A model generated the notes under the pieces. It had not been told where the DNA came from, did no database searches, and saw only the letters and a program-made list of their open reading frames with translations. Shown here piece after piece: positions 6,201-7,264 of a DNA stretch of 7,264 nt. The stretch covers positions 1 through 7,264 of the forward strand of contig CALAEU010000207.1 in assembly GCA_937891215.1 (NCBI GenBank), read 5' to 3'. Source of the DNA: an uncultured Clostridia bacterium. Its GTDB lineage: Bacteria > Bacillota_A > Clostridia > Oscillospirales > Acutalibacteraceae. Numbering within the stretch: the stretch's first letter is position 1; each line of letters begins with the position of its first letter. Both the position numbers and the translations under genes were made by a program.

Positions 6201-7264
6201 ATGCAAATTTTACAGACTATTATTTCTTATCTTGCAATTGCAGCCGCATTTATTTCATCACTATTTCCACAGGGAGATATAAAAATGATACCATTTACAA
6301 ACGATTACAAAATCCCCGACACTATACCCGAATACACTGTAATTTCTACTGAAGAGAAATCCGACTGGAAAGCAAAATGGATTTGGGATAAGGAAAACCT
6401 TACAGAGAAAAATGTGTGGATGTGTTTTAGTAAAAAGATTGCTCTTGAAAAAACACCTGAAAAACTTATCGCCAACATCTCCGCCGACTCTAAATATTGG
6501 CTTTACATAAACGGAGAAATCGTTATTTTTGAGGGTAGCGTTAAAAGGGGGCCCGAGAAAAATAGTGGGTATTATGACAGTATAGATATTGCCCCATATC
6601 TCAAAAAGGGCGAAAATACAATTTGTGCTCTGGTGTGGTATTGGGATAACGAAACAAGTTACTCGTATAGCAGTAGCGGTCAGGGTGGGTTCATTTTTGA
6701 AGCCACAGGCGAAAATATAAACATAATTTCTGACGACAGCTGGAAAGTAAAACGAAACTCCGCTTACATTGATAGTGCTCTTTATCCACCGAACTACAGA
6801 CTTCCCGAATACAGTATTTATTTTGATGCAAGAGAAGAAATGACCGACTGGACAAATGAAAACTTTGATGTTTCTTCGTGGGAAAACGCAACTGAATATG
6901 CTCCTGGTGGTGAGGGAGTTTATGGCAAACTCTACCCTAGAGGAATACCATTTTTAAAAGATTATGGTCTTAAAGACTATGAAAATTCAAAGGATTATGA
7001 GAATTATACAGTAAATAAGTTTAACGGTGAAAAAATCACTCTAGATATCCCCTACAACGCACAACTTACTCCTTACTTAAAAATCATAGCACCTGCTGGT
7101 AAAAAAATCCGCATAACAACAGAAAACACTTTAATCGGTGCAGTTTCAACTACCTATATAACTAAAGAGGGCGAACAGGAGTTTGAAGCTTTGGGTTGGT
7201 TTAATGGTGAACATATCACTTATAAAATACCAAAAGGCGTTACAGTTGTTTCTCTTAAATACCG
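6201..7264 (+). CDS. Alpha-L-rhamnosidase-like protein (GH78), N-terminal part, runs off the window
   Basis: An open frame of 354 codons continues past the window end. After a hydrophobic N-terminal segment (residues 3-22, ILQTIISYLAIAAAFISSLF) comes the beta-sandwich region typical of bacterial GH78 enzymes: KWIW (59-62), a W-x-C-F strand (73-76), ISADSKYWLYINGE (93-106), the loop with GYYDSIDIAPYLKKGENTI (123-141) and a following strand leading to GQGGFIFEA. A second sandwich-like stretch follows. GH78 enzymes release terminal L-rhamnose from plant glycosides, pectic rhamnogalacturonan or bacterial polysaccharides. The catalytic (alpha/alpha)6 barrel and its acidic residues lie beyond the window, so activity cannot be judged. 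The leader is atypical: there is no Lys or Arg before the hydrophobic stretch and no clear cleavage site, so it may be a weak signal peptide or a membrane anchor. Starting at ATG 6285 (residue 29) would give a cytosolic form. Other inverting hydrolases with similar N-terminal sandwiches cannot be fully excluded. Confidence 0.85.
   Translation, partial: MQILQTIISYLAIAAAFISSLFPQGDIKMIPFTNDYKIPDTIPEYTVISTEEKSDWKAKWIWDKENLTEKNVWMCFSKKIALEKTPEKLIANISADSKYWLYINGEIVIFEGSVKRGPEKNSGYYDSIDIAPYLKKGENTICALVWYWDNETSYSYSSSGQGGFIFEATGENINIISDDSWKVKRNSAYIDSALYPPNYRLPEYSIYFDAREEMTDWTNENFDVSSWENATEYAPGGEGVYGKLYPRGIPFLKDYGLKDYENSKDYENYTVNKFNGEKITLDIPYNAQLTPYLKIIAPAGKKIRITTENTLIGAVSTTYITKEGEQEFEALGWFNGEHITYKIPKGVTVVSLKY

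Noticed and set aside
6131..6352. Plus-strand open frame starting at TTG 6131
   Set aside because: It overlaps the rhamnosidase start in another frame, lacks a ribosome site and has no domain; the 6201 frame has a perfect one and clear GH78 sequence.

Overview
The window looks like chromosome from a low-GC, Gram-positive gut-type Clostridia (Oscillospiraceae or Lachnospiraceae-like). This is an inference from the AT-rich sequence, the strong AGGAGG-type ribosome sites, a TTG start and the gene content; no marker gene is present to fix the taxon.

Layout. Positions 1-622 hold no gene I can support. They contain a nested inverted repeat (31-84), an array of short palindromes separated by an AACATCAC spacer (92-205), a good rho-independent terminator reading rightward (326-373), and an AT-rich leader with direct and inverted repeats plus a candidate promoter (421-567). 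Next come two co-directional genes 23 bp apart. The first (623-1042) encodes a 139-residue protein with a possible ubiquitin/MoaD-like beta-grasp organisation. The second (1066-6126, TTG start) encodes a 1686-residue protein of the DUF4132 (MolR/YehI-like) family. After a 74-bp gap with no terminator, the 5' part of a glycoside hydrolase family 78 alpha-L-rhamnosidase-like gene (6201 to the window end) begins.

How it may work together. The small protein and the DUF4132 giant are very probably one operon and I read them as a functional pair. From general knowledge, DUF4132 proteins often sit near MoxR-type AAA ATPases, VWA proteins and SWIM zinc-finger proteins (as in the E. coli yeh cluster). 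None of those is in this window, and the biochemical role of DUF4132 is not established. The rhamnosidase is probably unrelated to the pair. It has its own strong ribosome site and a candidate extended -10 promoter spanning the end of the DUF4132 gene. The most interesting items are the small partner protein, the palindrome array, and the two possible starts of the rhamnosidase.
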